Source: Acidimicrobiia bacterium
GTDB taxonomy: Bacteria > Actinomycetota > Acidimicrobiia > Acidimicrobiales > JACDCH01
NCBI GenBank assembly: GCA_013694495.1
Contig: JACDCH010000132.1
Span: 1 to 6,090, forward strand
Direction: 5' to 3'
Length of the DNA stretch: 6,090 nucleotides
The notes under the pieces are model-generated. The model saw only the letters and a list, made by a program, of their open reading frames with translations, was not told where the DNA came from and did no database searches. How positions within the stretch are numbered: position 1 is the stretch's first letter; every line of letters starts with the position of its first letter. The position numbers were made by a program, and so were the translations under genes. Shown piece by piece: positions 1-5,852 of the stretch.

Positions 1-1
1 G

Positions 2-1156
2 GTCACCGCCCCGCCCTACGACGTGATCGACGGGGCCGAGCGGGCGGCGCTGGCGGCGGCGCACCCGGCCAACGCCGTGCACGTCGACTGCCCCGTGGGC
101 GACCTCGGCACCGGGGGCAGCGGCGCCGGGACCGAGTCGGCCGACCCCTACGCCGACGCCGGCGCCACGTTCCAGGCGTGGCTGGTCGCCGGCGACCTCG
201 TCGCCGATCCCGCCCCCTCGTTCACGCTCTACCGGATGTCGTTCGCCGACGAGACCGGCCGGGCCCGTTCCACGACCGGGGTCATCGGCGCCCTCGGCCT
301 CGAGCCTCCGGGCCAGGGCGACGTGCTCCCGCACGAGCGCACCACGCCCAAGGCGAAGAGCGACCGGCTCGACCTGCTGCGCGCCGCCCGGGCGAACCTG
401 TCGCCGGTGTGGGGCCTGTCGCTGGCCGAGGGCCTGTCGGCGCTGCTCGAGCCGGCGGGCCCGCCGCTCGCCGAGTGGAACGACCCCGACTTCGTCACCC
501 ACGCCGCCTGGCGCGTCGACGACCCCGACGCCGTCGCCGCGATCCGCGCCGCCGTCGCCAGCGCGCCCGTGGTGATCGCCGACGGCCACCACCGCTACCA
601 GACCTGCCTCGACTACCAGGCCGAGGTCGGCGCCACCGTGCCGGGGGCGGACGCCACGCTCTGCCTCGTGGTCGAACTGGTCGAGTCGCAGCTCACCGTG
701 CAGCCGATCCACCGGCTCCTCACGGGCCTGCCCGCCGGCTTCGACGTGCTCGAGGCGCTGGCGCCGACGTTCGACGTGATCGAAGCCGGGCCGCCGCCCG
801 GGCCCGAGGTGCTCGAGCGGATGGCGGCCGACGGGGCCCTGCTGCTCGTCCTCCCCGGCGGGAGCTGGCTGCTGCACCCGCGCGCCGAGGCCCTGGCCGA
901 CGTCCCCGACCTCGACTCGTCCCGCCTCGACGCCGCCCTCGAGGGCTTCCCCGAGCACGGCCTCGCCTACCAGCACGGCGTGGCCCAGGTCGTCGACGCC
1001 GTCGAGTCCGGCCGGGCCGACGCCGGCTTCCTGCTCCGCCCCGTCACCGTCGCCCAGATCGCCGACGTGGCCCACGCCCGCGACCGCATGCCGCCCAAGA
1101 CCACGTTCTTCTGGCCCAAGCCCCGGACCGGCGTGGTCTTCCGCTCCCTCGCCTGA
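2..1156 (+). CDS. DUF1015 family protein (5' end outside window)
   Basis: The frame is open from base 2 to the TGA at 1154-1156, giving 384 visible residues. The GTG at 23 is not the likely start, because the residues before it (VTAPPYD) are the conserved opening of this family (APPYDV). I infer that a few tens of N-terminal residues lie off the left edge. Further family hallmarks are HERTTPKAKSDR (about visible residues 111-122), the signature IADGHHRY (about 192-199), and a C-terminal MPPKTTFFWPKPRTG segment matching the usual 'MPxKSTYFxPK' ending. I see no signal peptide or membrane segment, so it is probably a soluble cytoplasmic protein. The family (COG4198-type) has no function I can state with confidence. 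Members are often about 400 residues, so only the front end is missing here. It is convergent with the oxidoreductase genes and so is probably not in their operon. Family call strong, function unknown. Confidence 0.9.
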   Translation, partial: VTAPPYDVIDGAERAALAAAHPANAVHVDCPVGDLGTGGSGAGTESADPYADAGATFQAWLVAGDLVADPAPSFTLYRMSFADETGRARSTTGVIGALGLEPPGQGDVLPHERTTPKAKSDRLDLLRAARANLSPVWGLSLAEGLSALLEPAGPPLAEWNDPDFVTHAAWRVDDPDAVAAIRAAVASAPVVIADGHHRYQTCLDYQAEVGATVPGADATLCLVVELVESQLTVQPIHRLLTGLPAGFDVLEALAPTFDVIEAGPPPGPEVLERMAADGALLLVLPGGSWLLHPRAEALADVPDLDSSRLDAALEGFPEHGLAYQHGVAQVVDAVESGRADAGFLLRPVTVAQIADVAHARDRMPPKTTFFWPKPRTGVVFRSLA

Positions 1157-1172
1157 GGAACTGGCTGCGTCG

Positions 1173-2198
1173 CTAGGCGATGTCCCAGGAGGCGCCGCTG
1201 CGGAGCAGACCGGCTAGGTCGCCCGGGCCCTTCTGCGCCATCGCGGCATCGAGCTGGCGGGTGCTCTCCTCGACGTACTCCGCCCGCGCGACCGAGCGGA
1301 AGACGCCGATCGGCGTCGGTTCGTACGGGCCCCGGGCCAGCCGGGACAGGGCGAAGGCCAGGCCGGGGTCGTCGCGCGACGCGTCGTGCACGAGGACGCG
1401 CTCCTCGCCGGCCTCGGCAACGGTCGTGATGCGCAGGCGGCCGTCGGGGTCGGCCACGACGCAGCGCTCCCCGTCGGCGCCGAAGCGGATCGGCTCGCCG
1501 TGCACGAGCGGGATCAGCATGTCGGCGCGCGACTCCTTGCCGGTGACCTTCTCGAAGGCGCCGTCGTTGAAGACGTTGCAGTTCTGGTAGATCTCGACCA
1601 CGGCCGAGCCCTTGTGGGCGTGGGCCTGGCGCAGCGTGTCGAGCATGTGGTTGCGGTCCATGTCGTGGGTACGGGCCACGAACGTGGCCTCGGCGCCCAG
1701 CGCCAGGGACACCGGGTTGAACGGGTGGTCGAGGCTGCCGAACGGCGTCGACTTCGTGACCTTCCCGACCTCCGACGTGGGCGAGTACTGGCCCTTCGTC
1801 AGCCCGTAGATCTGGTTGTTGAAGATCAGGATCGTGAGGTTCACGTTGCGACGCAGCGCGTGGATGAGGTGGTTGCCGCCGATCGACAGGGCGTCGCCGT
1901 CGCCGGCCACGACCCACACGTCGAGGTCCGGGCGGGCCAGCGCCAGCCCGGTGGCGATGGCCGGCGCCCGCCCGTGGATCGTGTGCATCCCGTAGGTGTT
2001 CATGTAGTACGGGAACCGTGCGGCGCAGCCGATGCCCGAGATGAACACCGTGTCCTCGCGCCGCACGGCGAGCTCGGGCATCAGCATCTGGACGGCGGCG
2101 AGGATCGAGTAGTCGCCGCAGCCTGGGCACCACCGCACCTCCTGGTCGCTCGACCAGTCCTTGCGGGTCGTGGGGGACGGCAGATCGACGGTCGTCAT
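1173..2198 (-). CDS. korB: 2-oxoacid:ferredoxin oxidoreductase, beta subunit
   Basis: This is the thiamine-diphosphate and iron-sulfur subunit of a CoA-dependent 2-oxoacid:ferredoxin oxidoreductase, which decarboxylates a 2-oxoacid to acyl-CoA and passes electrons to ferredoxin. The 341 residues show the WCPGCGDY motif (Cys24, Cys27). With Cys58 (GIGCAARFPYY) and Cys207 (IYQNCNVFNDGAF) these are the expected four ligands of one [4Fe-4S] cluster. The TPP-binding signature follows: GDGDALSIGGNH at 99-110 and NNQIYGLTKGQ at 127-137. A C-terminal extension of about 100 residues beyond the core resembles actinobacterial KorB proteins. There is no ferredoxin-like 2x[4Fe-4S] domain, so an external ferredoxin is needed. 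The ATG at 2198 is preceded by GGAG at 2207-2210 with 8 nt spacing. It overlaps the stop of a 23-codon ORF by ATGA. Substrate (2-oxoglutarate versus pyruvate or another) cannot be fixed from sequence; the kor symbol rests on similarity to actinobacterial KorAB. Confidence 0.94.
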   Translation of the reverse strand: MTTVDLPSPTTRKDWSSDQEVRWCPGCGDYSILAAVQMLMPELAVRREDTVFISGIGCAARFPYYMNTYGMHTIHGRAPAIATGLALARPDLDVWVVAGDGDALSIGGNHLIHALRRNVNLTILIFNNQIYGLTKGQYSPTSEVGKVTKSTPFGSLDHPFNPVSLALGAEATFVARTHDMDRNHMLDTLRQAHAHKGSAVVEIYQNCNVFNDGAFEKVTGKESRADMLIPLVHGEPIRFGADGERCVVADPDGRLRITTVAEAGEERVLVHDASRDDPGLAFALSRLARGPYEPTPIGVFRSVARAEYVEESTRQLDAAMAQKGPGDLAGLLRSGASWDIA

Positions 2199-2266
2199 CT
2201 GTGCTTCTCCAGGATCGTGGGGATCTCGCCGTTCGTGCCATCTGGTTCGCTCGCAAGCTCGCTCAC
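2195..2266 (-). CDS. Candidate 23-codon small ORF bridging korA and korB
   Basis: This 23-residue frame begins GTG AGC GAG (MSELASEPDG...) and ends ...PTILEKHR followed by TGA. Its GTG (2264-2266) overlaps the korA TGA (2263-2265) as GTGA. Its TGA (2195-2197) overlaps the korB ATG (2196-2198) as ATGA. A GGAGG at 2276-2280, inside the end of korA, lies 9 nt before the start, which is good Shine-Dalgarno geometry. The korB ribosome-binding site (GGAG, 2207-2210) lies inside this ORF. The peptide is mostly polar and acidic in its first half and has no membrane segment, cysteine or known motif. I do not recognise it. It could be a true small protein, a cistron whose translation carries ribosomes from korA to korB, or a chance frame over a short repetitive stretch. 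The first 23 bases are built of GAGC-like tetramers, which leaves a repeat element possible. Confidence 0.45.
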   Translation of the reverse strand: MSELASEPDGTNGEIPTILEKHR

Positions 2267-4155
2267 GGGACGAGGCCTCCGAGGTGGTCGAGGAACGCCT
2301 GCTCGAGCTCGCCGGACGTGAACGGCGCGCCCTGGACCTTGGTGATGGGCCGGGCGTCGACGAGGTACTCGGCCCGCACCATCTTCGAGAGCTGGCCGAG
2401 GTTCATCTCCGGCACCACCACCCTCGGGTAGCCGCGGAGCACGTCGCCGAGGTCGGCCGGGAACGGGTTCAGGTGCACGAGGTGGGCGTGGGCGATCCGG
2501 CGCCCCCGGGCCCGCACGCGGTTCACGCCGCCGTCGATGGCCCCCCAGGTGGAACCCCAGCCGAGCACCAGGAGCTCGGCGTCGTCGACGTCGCCGGTGA
2601 GCTCGACGAGCGGGATGTCGTCGGCGATCCCGGCGATACGGGCGGCCCGCAGCCGCACCATGCGCTCGTGGTTGGCCGGGTCGTAGCTGATGTTGCCCGA
2701 CCCGTCCTCCTTCTCGATGCCGCCGATGCGGTGCATGAGGCCCGGCGTGCCGGGCACGGCCCAGGGCCGGGCCAGCGTGTCGGGGTCGCGCAGGTAGGGC
2801 CAGAAGTCGGCCTCGCCCTTGGCGTCGACGTGGTTCGGCTCAGTGGTGAACGGAACCGAGATGTCGGGCAGGTCGGCGACGTCCGGCAGGCGCCACGGCT
2901 CGGAGCCGTTGGCGATGTACCCGTCGGACAGGAGCACGACCGGGGTGCGGTACTTGAGCGCGATCCGGGCCGCCTCGATGGCCACCTCGAAGCAGTGGCT
3001 CGGGCTCTTGGCCGCCACGATCGGCAGCGGCGACTCGCCGTGCCGGCCGTACATCGCCATCAGCAGGTCGCTGGCCTCGGTCTTGGTGGGCAGGCCGGTG
3101 GAGGGGCCGCCCCGCTGGATGTCGATGATCACGAGCGGCAGCTCGAGGCTCACCGCCAGGCCCATGGTCTCGCCCTTGAGGGCGACGCCCGGCCCGCTCG
3201 TGGTGGTGACGGCGAGGTGGCCGCCGAAGGCGGCCCCGAGCGCGGCGCCGATGCCGGCGATCTCGTCCTCGGCCTGCAGCGTGCGTACCCCGAAGTTCTT
3301 GTGCTTCGACAGCTCGTGGAGGATGTCGCTGGCGGGTGTGATCGGGTAGCCGCCGAGGAACAGCGGCAGCTTCGCCTGCGTCGCCGCGGCGATGAGCCCC
3401 CAGGCCAGCGCCGTGTTGCCGGTGATGTTCGTGTAGGTGCCCGGGGCCTGCACGGCCGGGCGCACCGAGTACGGGTGGTCGAAAAGCTCGGCCGTCTCGC
3501 CGAAGGCGAAGCCGGCCTTGAAGGCGGCGACGTTCGAGTCCCTCACGAGCGGCTTCGAGGCGAAGCGCTTCTCGATCCAGGCCAGGGTCCCCTCGACGGG
3601 ACGCGTGTACATCCACGACACGAGGCCGAGGGCGAAGAAGTTCTTCGACCGGTCGGCGTCGCGGGGCTTGACCCCGAAGGGCGCGGCAGCGTCCTTCGTG
3701 AGCTGGGTCATGGGGACCTCGTAGACCCGATACCCGTCGAGGGCGCCGCTCTCGAGCGGGTTCTCGGCGTACCCGGCCTTGGTGAGGCTGCGCTCGTCGA
3801 ACGTGTCGGTGTTGACGATGACCGCGCCGCCGGGCACGAGCCGGTGCAGCTCGGACTTCAGCGCCGCCGGGTTCATCGCCACCAAGACCTGCGGGGCGTC
3901 GCCCGGCGTGGTGATCTCGTGGTCGGAGATGTGGATCTGGAACGCGGAGACGCCGGCCAGCGTCCCGGCCGGCGCCCGGATCTCGGCCGGGAACTCGGGC
4001 AGCGTGGCCAGGTCGTTGCCGACCAGCGCGCTGACGCTCGTGAACCGGTCGCCCGTGAGCTGCATGCCGTCGCCGGAGTCGCCCGCGAAACGAATGATGA
4101 CCCGATCGACCTCGACCGGAACGGGCCGTGCGGGTCGTTCAGCGGTGTCGGACAC
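2263..4155 (-). CDS. korA: 2-oxoacid:ferredoxin oxidoreductase, fused gamma/alpha subunit
   Basis: This is the large subunit partner of KorB, 630 residues, of the gamma-alpha fusion type. The N-terminal gamma domain (about 18-200) carries RFAGDSGDGMQLTG at 22-35. The alpha (pyrimidine-binding) domain starts near 245 and contains GGYPITPASDIL (268-279), the YPITP motif that in this family contacts the 2-oxoacid. It also has the conserved run TTTSGPGVALKGE (317-329) and QRGGPSTGLPTKTE (347-360). The C-terminal part has the dimer/CoA-side region ending KVQGAPFTSGE (606-616). The length matches actinobacterial KorA (about 650). The start is GTG at 4155, preceded by AAGGGGGAGAG directly upstream, a purine-rich Shine-Dalgarno with short spacing; I see no better downstream start. 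The protein is cytoplasmic and forms a complex with KorB. A TACCGTGG octamer 42 nt upstream may be its -10 region. Substrate is not resolvable by eye: 2-oxoglutarate is likeliest by family, pyruvate possible. Confidence 0.94.
   Translation of the reverse strand: MSDTAERPARPVPVEVDRVIIRFAGDSGDGMQLTGDRFTSVSALVGNDLATLPEFPAEIRAPAGTLAGVSAFQIHISDHEITTPGDAPQVLVAMNPAALKSELHRLVPGGAVIVNTDTFDERSLTKAGYAENPLESGALDGYRVYEVPMTQLTKDAAAPFGVKPRDADRSKNFFALGLVSWMYTRPVEGTLAWIEKRFASKPLVRDSNVAAFKAGFAFGETAELFDHPYSVRPAVQAPGTYTNITGNTALAWGLIAAATQAKLPLFLGGYPITPASDILHELSKHKNFGVRTLQAEDEIAGIGAALGAAFGGHLAVTTTSGPGVALKGETMGLAVSLELPLVIIDIQRGGPSTGLPTKTEASDLLMAMYGRHGESPLPIVAAKSPSHCFEVAIEAARIALKYRTPVVLLSDGYIANGSEPWRLPDVADLPDISVPFTTEPNHVDAKGEADFWPYLRDPDTLARPWAVPGTPGLMHRIGGIEKEDGSGNISYDPANHERMVRLRAARIAGIADDIPLVELTGDVDDAELLVLGWGSTWGAIDGGVNRVRARGRRIAHAHLVHLNPFPADLGDVLRGYPRVVVPEMNLGQLSKMVRAEYLVDARPITKVQGAPFTSGELEQAFLDHLGGLVP
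2276..2280 (-). promoter_or_regulatory. GGAGG ribosome-binding site for the 23-codon ORF
   Basis: On the minus strand the bases read GGAGG, then 9 nt, then the GTG at 2264-2266. The site lies inside the last codons of korA. It is the main reason to treat the small frame between korA and korB as possibly translated. It could still be chance, since the local sequence is purine/GC-rich coding DNA. Confidence 0.45.
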
Positions 4156-4195
4156 CTCTCCCCCTTCGGGCCTGACGCCGTTGTCACGCCCGCGA

Positions 4196-4203
4196 CCACG
4201 GTA
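4196..4203 (-). promoter_or_regulatory. Candidate -10 element upstream of korA
   Basis: The minus strand reads TACCGTGG, in which TACCGT fits the actinobacterial TANNNT -10 pattern. It ends about 42 nt before the korA GTG, leaving room for a 5' leader of about 35 nt. I see no convincing -35 box at 16-19 nt upstream. The support is that the identical octamer occurs at nearly the same distance upstream of the aldolase gene. Confidence 0.35.
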
Positions 4204-4255
4204 CCAAGGCCGTCACCGCCCTCCGGCCACCCGCGAGGGGCGTTTCCGGTTCGGG

Positions 4256-4272
4256 GGGCGGGGCAGCCGCCC
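4256..4272 (-). terminator. GC hairpin immediately after the aldolase stop codon
   Basis: One base after the aldolase TGA, the minus strand forms GGGCGG-CTGCC-CCGCCC, a perfect 6-bp all-GC stem with a 5-nt loop. It is followed by more C residues and no T-tract. U-less hairpins are often proposed as terminators or 3'-end stabilisers in high-GC actinobacteria. Because composition is extreme here, a short GC stem can arise by chance. If real, it would separate the aldolase transcript from korA. Confidence 0.3.
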
Positions 4273-4273
4273 G

Positions 4274-5326
4274 TCAGGCGATGGTGATCGACGCGTCGAG
4301 GTAGACGTCCTGGATGGCGTTGAGGAGGGACACGCCCTCGGCCATCGGGCGCTGGAACGCCTTGCGGCCCGAGATCAGACCGGTGCCGCCGGCCCGCTTG
4401 TTGATCACGGCGGTGCGGACGGCCTCGACCGTGTCGCTGTCGCCCTTCGACTCGCCGCCGCTGTTGATGAGGCCGGACCGACCCATGTAGCAGTTGGCGA
4501 GCTGCCAGCGGCACAGGTCGATCGGGTGGTCGGTGGTGAGCTCGTCGTAGACCAGCTTCGACGTCTTGCCGAAGCCCTTGATGGCGTTGTAGCCGCCGTT
4601 GTTGGTGGGCAGCTTCTGCTTGATGATGTCGGCCTCGATGGTGACGCCGATGTGGTTGGCCTGGCCCGTGAGGTCGGCGGCGGCGTGATAGTCGGTGCCG
4701 TCGACCTTGAACGCGTCGTTGCGCAGGTAGCACCACAGCACCGTGAACATCCCGAGCTGGTGGGCGTGGGCGAACGCCTCGCTCACCTCCTGGATCTGCC
4801 GGGTGGATTCCTCGCTGCCGAAGTAGATCGTGGCGCCGACGCCGGCGGCGCCGAGCTCGAACGCCTGGTCGACCGAGCCGTACATCACCTGGTCGAACCG
4901 GTTCGGGGCGGTGAGCAGCTCGTTGTGGTTCATCTTCACGATGAACGGGATGCGGTGGGCGTAGCGCCGCGACGTGGCGCCGAGGACGCCGAACGTGGAG
5001 GCCACCGCATTGCAGCCGCCGTCGATGGCCAGCTCGATGATGTTCCGCGGGTCGAAGTACTTCGGGTTGGGGGCGAAGCTCGCCGCGCCCGAGTGCTCGA
5101 TGCCCTGGTCGACCGGGAGGATCGACACGTAGCCCGTGCCCCCCAGGCGGCCGTTGCCGAACAGGGCCGCCAGGTTGCGCAGGACCTGCGGCGACCGGTC
5201 GGTGTCGGTCACGACCCGGTCGAGGAAGTCCGGGCCGGGGAGGTGCAGGTCGTCGGCGACGATCCCCTTGCACTCGAAGTTGAGCAGGGACTCGGCGTCG
5301 TCGCCCAGCAGGCTCTGGATGTCCAC
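4274..5326 (-). CDS. fbaB: Class I fructose-bisphosphate aldolase (DhnA/FbaB type)
   Basis: Catalyses reversible cleavage of fructose-1,6-bisphosphate into dihydroxyacetone phosphate and glyceraldehyde-3-phosphate by a Schiff-base mechanism, serving glycolysis or gluconeogenesis in the cytoplasm. The 350 residues equal the length of E. coli FbaB and align with it along the whole protein from memory. Landmarks: SILPVDQGIEHSG (68-80, active-site Asp region), HRIPFIVKMNHNE (124-136), GATIYFGSEES (164-174), EADIIKQKLPTNNGGY (231-246; Lys236 is the probable Schiff-base lysine), QLANCYMGRSGLINSGG (275-291) and INKRAGGTGLISGRKAF (308-324), which form the phosphate-binding end, and the ending DVYLDASITIA. 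The GTG start at 5326 is preceded by GAGGAG (5335-5340) with 8 nt spacing. The 118-bp gap to korA and its own promoter-like motif suggest a separate transcript. The catalytic set looks intact. Confidence 0.95.
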   Translation of the reverse strand: MDIQSLLGDDAESLLNFECKGIVADDLHLPGPDFLDRVVTDTDRSPQVLRNLAALFGNGRLGGTGYVSILPVDQGIEHSGAASFAPNPKYFDPRNIIELAIDGGCNAVASTFGVLGATSRRYAHRIPFIVKMNHNELLTAPNRFDQVMYGSVDQAFELGAAGVGATIYFGSEESTRQIQEVSEAFAHAHQLGMFTVLWCYLRNDAFKVDGTDYHAAADLTGQANHIGVTIEADIIKQKLPTNNGGYNAIKGFGKTSKLVYDELTTDHPIDLCRWQLANCYMGRSGLINSGGESKGDSDTVEAVRTAVINKRAGGTGLISGRKAFQRPMAEGVSLLNAIQDVYLDASITIA

Positions 5327-5334
5327 GGATCAGG

Positions 5335-5340
5335 CTCCTC
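5335..5340 (-). promoter_or_regulatory. Shine-Dalgarno GAGGAG of the aldolase gene
   Basis: The minus strand reads GAGGAG, followed by 8 nt and GTG. This fixes the GTG at 5326 as the aldolase start. Its 5' base abuts one arm of an inverted repeat (5340-5348), so pairing of that arm could affect access to the site. Confidence 0.7.
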
Positions 5341-5385
5341 GGAAGGCTCAGACGGGGTCCGCCCACGGTAGCGCAGCCCCTTCCG
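5340..5385. repeat. Interrupted 9-bp inverted repeat in the aldolase upstream region
   Basis: On the plus strand CGGAAGGCT (5340-5348) is matched by AGCCCCTTCCG (5375-5385). The second is its reverse complement apart from a 2-base CC insertion, with 26 bases between the arms. The spacer contains the -10-like TACCGT (minus strand), and one arm touches the ribosome-binding site. This arrangement would suit an operator for a dimeric regulator. If transcription starts upstream of both arms, it could instead be a leader hairpin. The repeat itself is plain in the sequence; its function is inference. Confidence 0.45.
5363..5370 (-). promoter_or_regulatory. Candidate -10 element upstream of the aldolase gene
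   Basis: The minus strand reads TACCGTGG, the same octamer found upstream of korA. TACCGT ends 38 nt before the aldolase GTG. It fits TANNNT. No clear -35 element precedes it at the usual distance; the upstream sequence is a run of G and C. Confidence 0.35.
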
Positions 5386-5403
5386 CGCCCGGCCCCGGCC
5401 CGC

Positions 5404-5745
5404 CTACTCGAGGGCGGGCCGGACCTTGCGCAGGGCGGCCGCCACCCGCCGGCGGTCGCTCGCCGGCACGACGGCATCGGCCAGCACCTCCGTGCTGCTC
5501 ACCGACTGCCCCATCGACGCCTTCCACCACCGGCGCCGGACCCGGCCCACGACCACGACCTCGTCACCCGCGGTCACCGGCCCGGGGCGGTCCTTGGGCG
5601 GGCCGAACCACGCCACGGGCACCGAGTCGGCCGGCTCGGCGTCCCTCGGCACCGTGACCTCGTAGCGCACCAGCAGCGAGCCGGACTCCAGGTCCTGCTC
5701 CCGTGCGTCGCTCGACAGATGGCCTTGCAGGATCACCACGTTCAT
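5404..5745 (-). CDS. Short SSB-like OB-fold protein
   Basis: A 113-residue protein that looks like the OB-fold core of single-stranded DNA-binding proteins. It opens MNVVILQGHLSSDAR, has the middle strand LLVRYEVTVP followed by SVPVAWFGP, and then GDEVVVVGRVRRRWW and GQSVSSTEVLADAVVP (about 61-97), which matches the canonical SSB order 'GxLxxRxW...G...TEVxADxV'. It is shorter than housekeeping SSB and ends in a basic stretch (SDRRRVAAALRKVRPALE). It lacks the Gly-rich linker and acidic DDxPF tip, so partner recruitment through that tail is unlikely. Three starts are possible: GTG 5763, ATG 5751 and ATG 5745. I prefer 5745 because family members begin with this MN segment and AGGA lies 8 nt upstream; 5751 with GGAG at 6 nt is nearly as good. 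It probably binds single-stranded DNA as a diverged paralogue, though OB folds can bind RNA or protein. The gap to the aldolase is 77 bp, with no evident functional link. Confidence 0.75.
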   Translation of the reverse strand: MNVVILQGHLSSDAREQDLESGSLLVRYEVTVPRDAEPADSVPVAWFGPPKDRPGPVTAGDEVVVVGRVRRRWWKASMGQSVSSTEVLADAVVPASDRRRVAAALRKVRPALE

Positions 5746-5852
5746 CGTCATCTTCCTCTCCACGAGTGGTTCGTGGCCGCCGGGGCGGCGAGGCAGCGTC
5801 CGATGACCTGCTCCTCGTTCGTACGCGGCAGGTGTGACCGCGCCGCACGAGA

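Noticed and set aside
178..1176. 332-codon plus-strand frame over DUF1015
   Set aside because: Almost entirely R, P, G and A residues; a shadow of the DUF1015 frame.
967..2256. 429-codon minus-strand frame overlapping korB and the DUF1015 gene
   Set aside because: Arg/Pro-rich shadow of korB in another frame; the korB frame has the cysteine and TPP motifs. Its ATG at 2241 is not needed to explain korB.
4174..4190. Possible CRP-like dyad (TGAC / GTCA) upstream of korA
   Set aside because: Only 4 bp per arm with a 6-base spacer, and the spacing does not fit the TGTGA-N6-TCACA consensus. Too weak to call.
2161..4287. 708-codon plus-strand open frame opposite korA
   Set aside because: It lies antisense to the well-supported korA. 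Its product is a low-complexity mix of V, G, R, A and D with no recognisable motif, as expected for the antisense of G/C-third-position codons.
3779..5371. 530-codon plus-strand open frame across korA, the intergenic gap and the aldolase
   Set aside because: It crosses two real minus-strand genes and their promoter region, and its sequence is compositionally biased with no family resemblance.
3873..5477. 534-codon minus-strand frame over the aldolase
   Set aside because: Arg/Pro-rich out-of-frame reading of the aldolase and korA start; the correct frames carry catalytic motifs.
5830..5852. Possible terminator hairpin between the small gene and the SSB-like gene (CGCGG/CCGCG)
   Set aside because: A 5-bp stem with a 9-base loop and no T-tract is expected by chance in this base composition.
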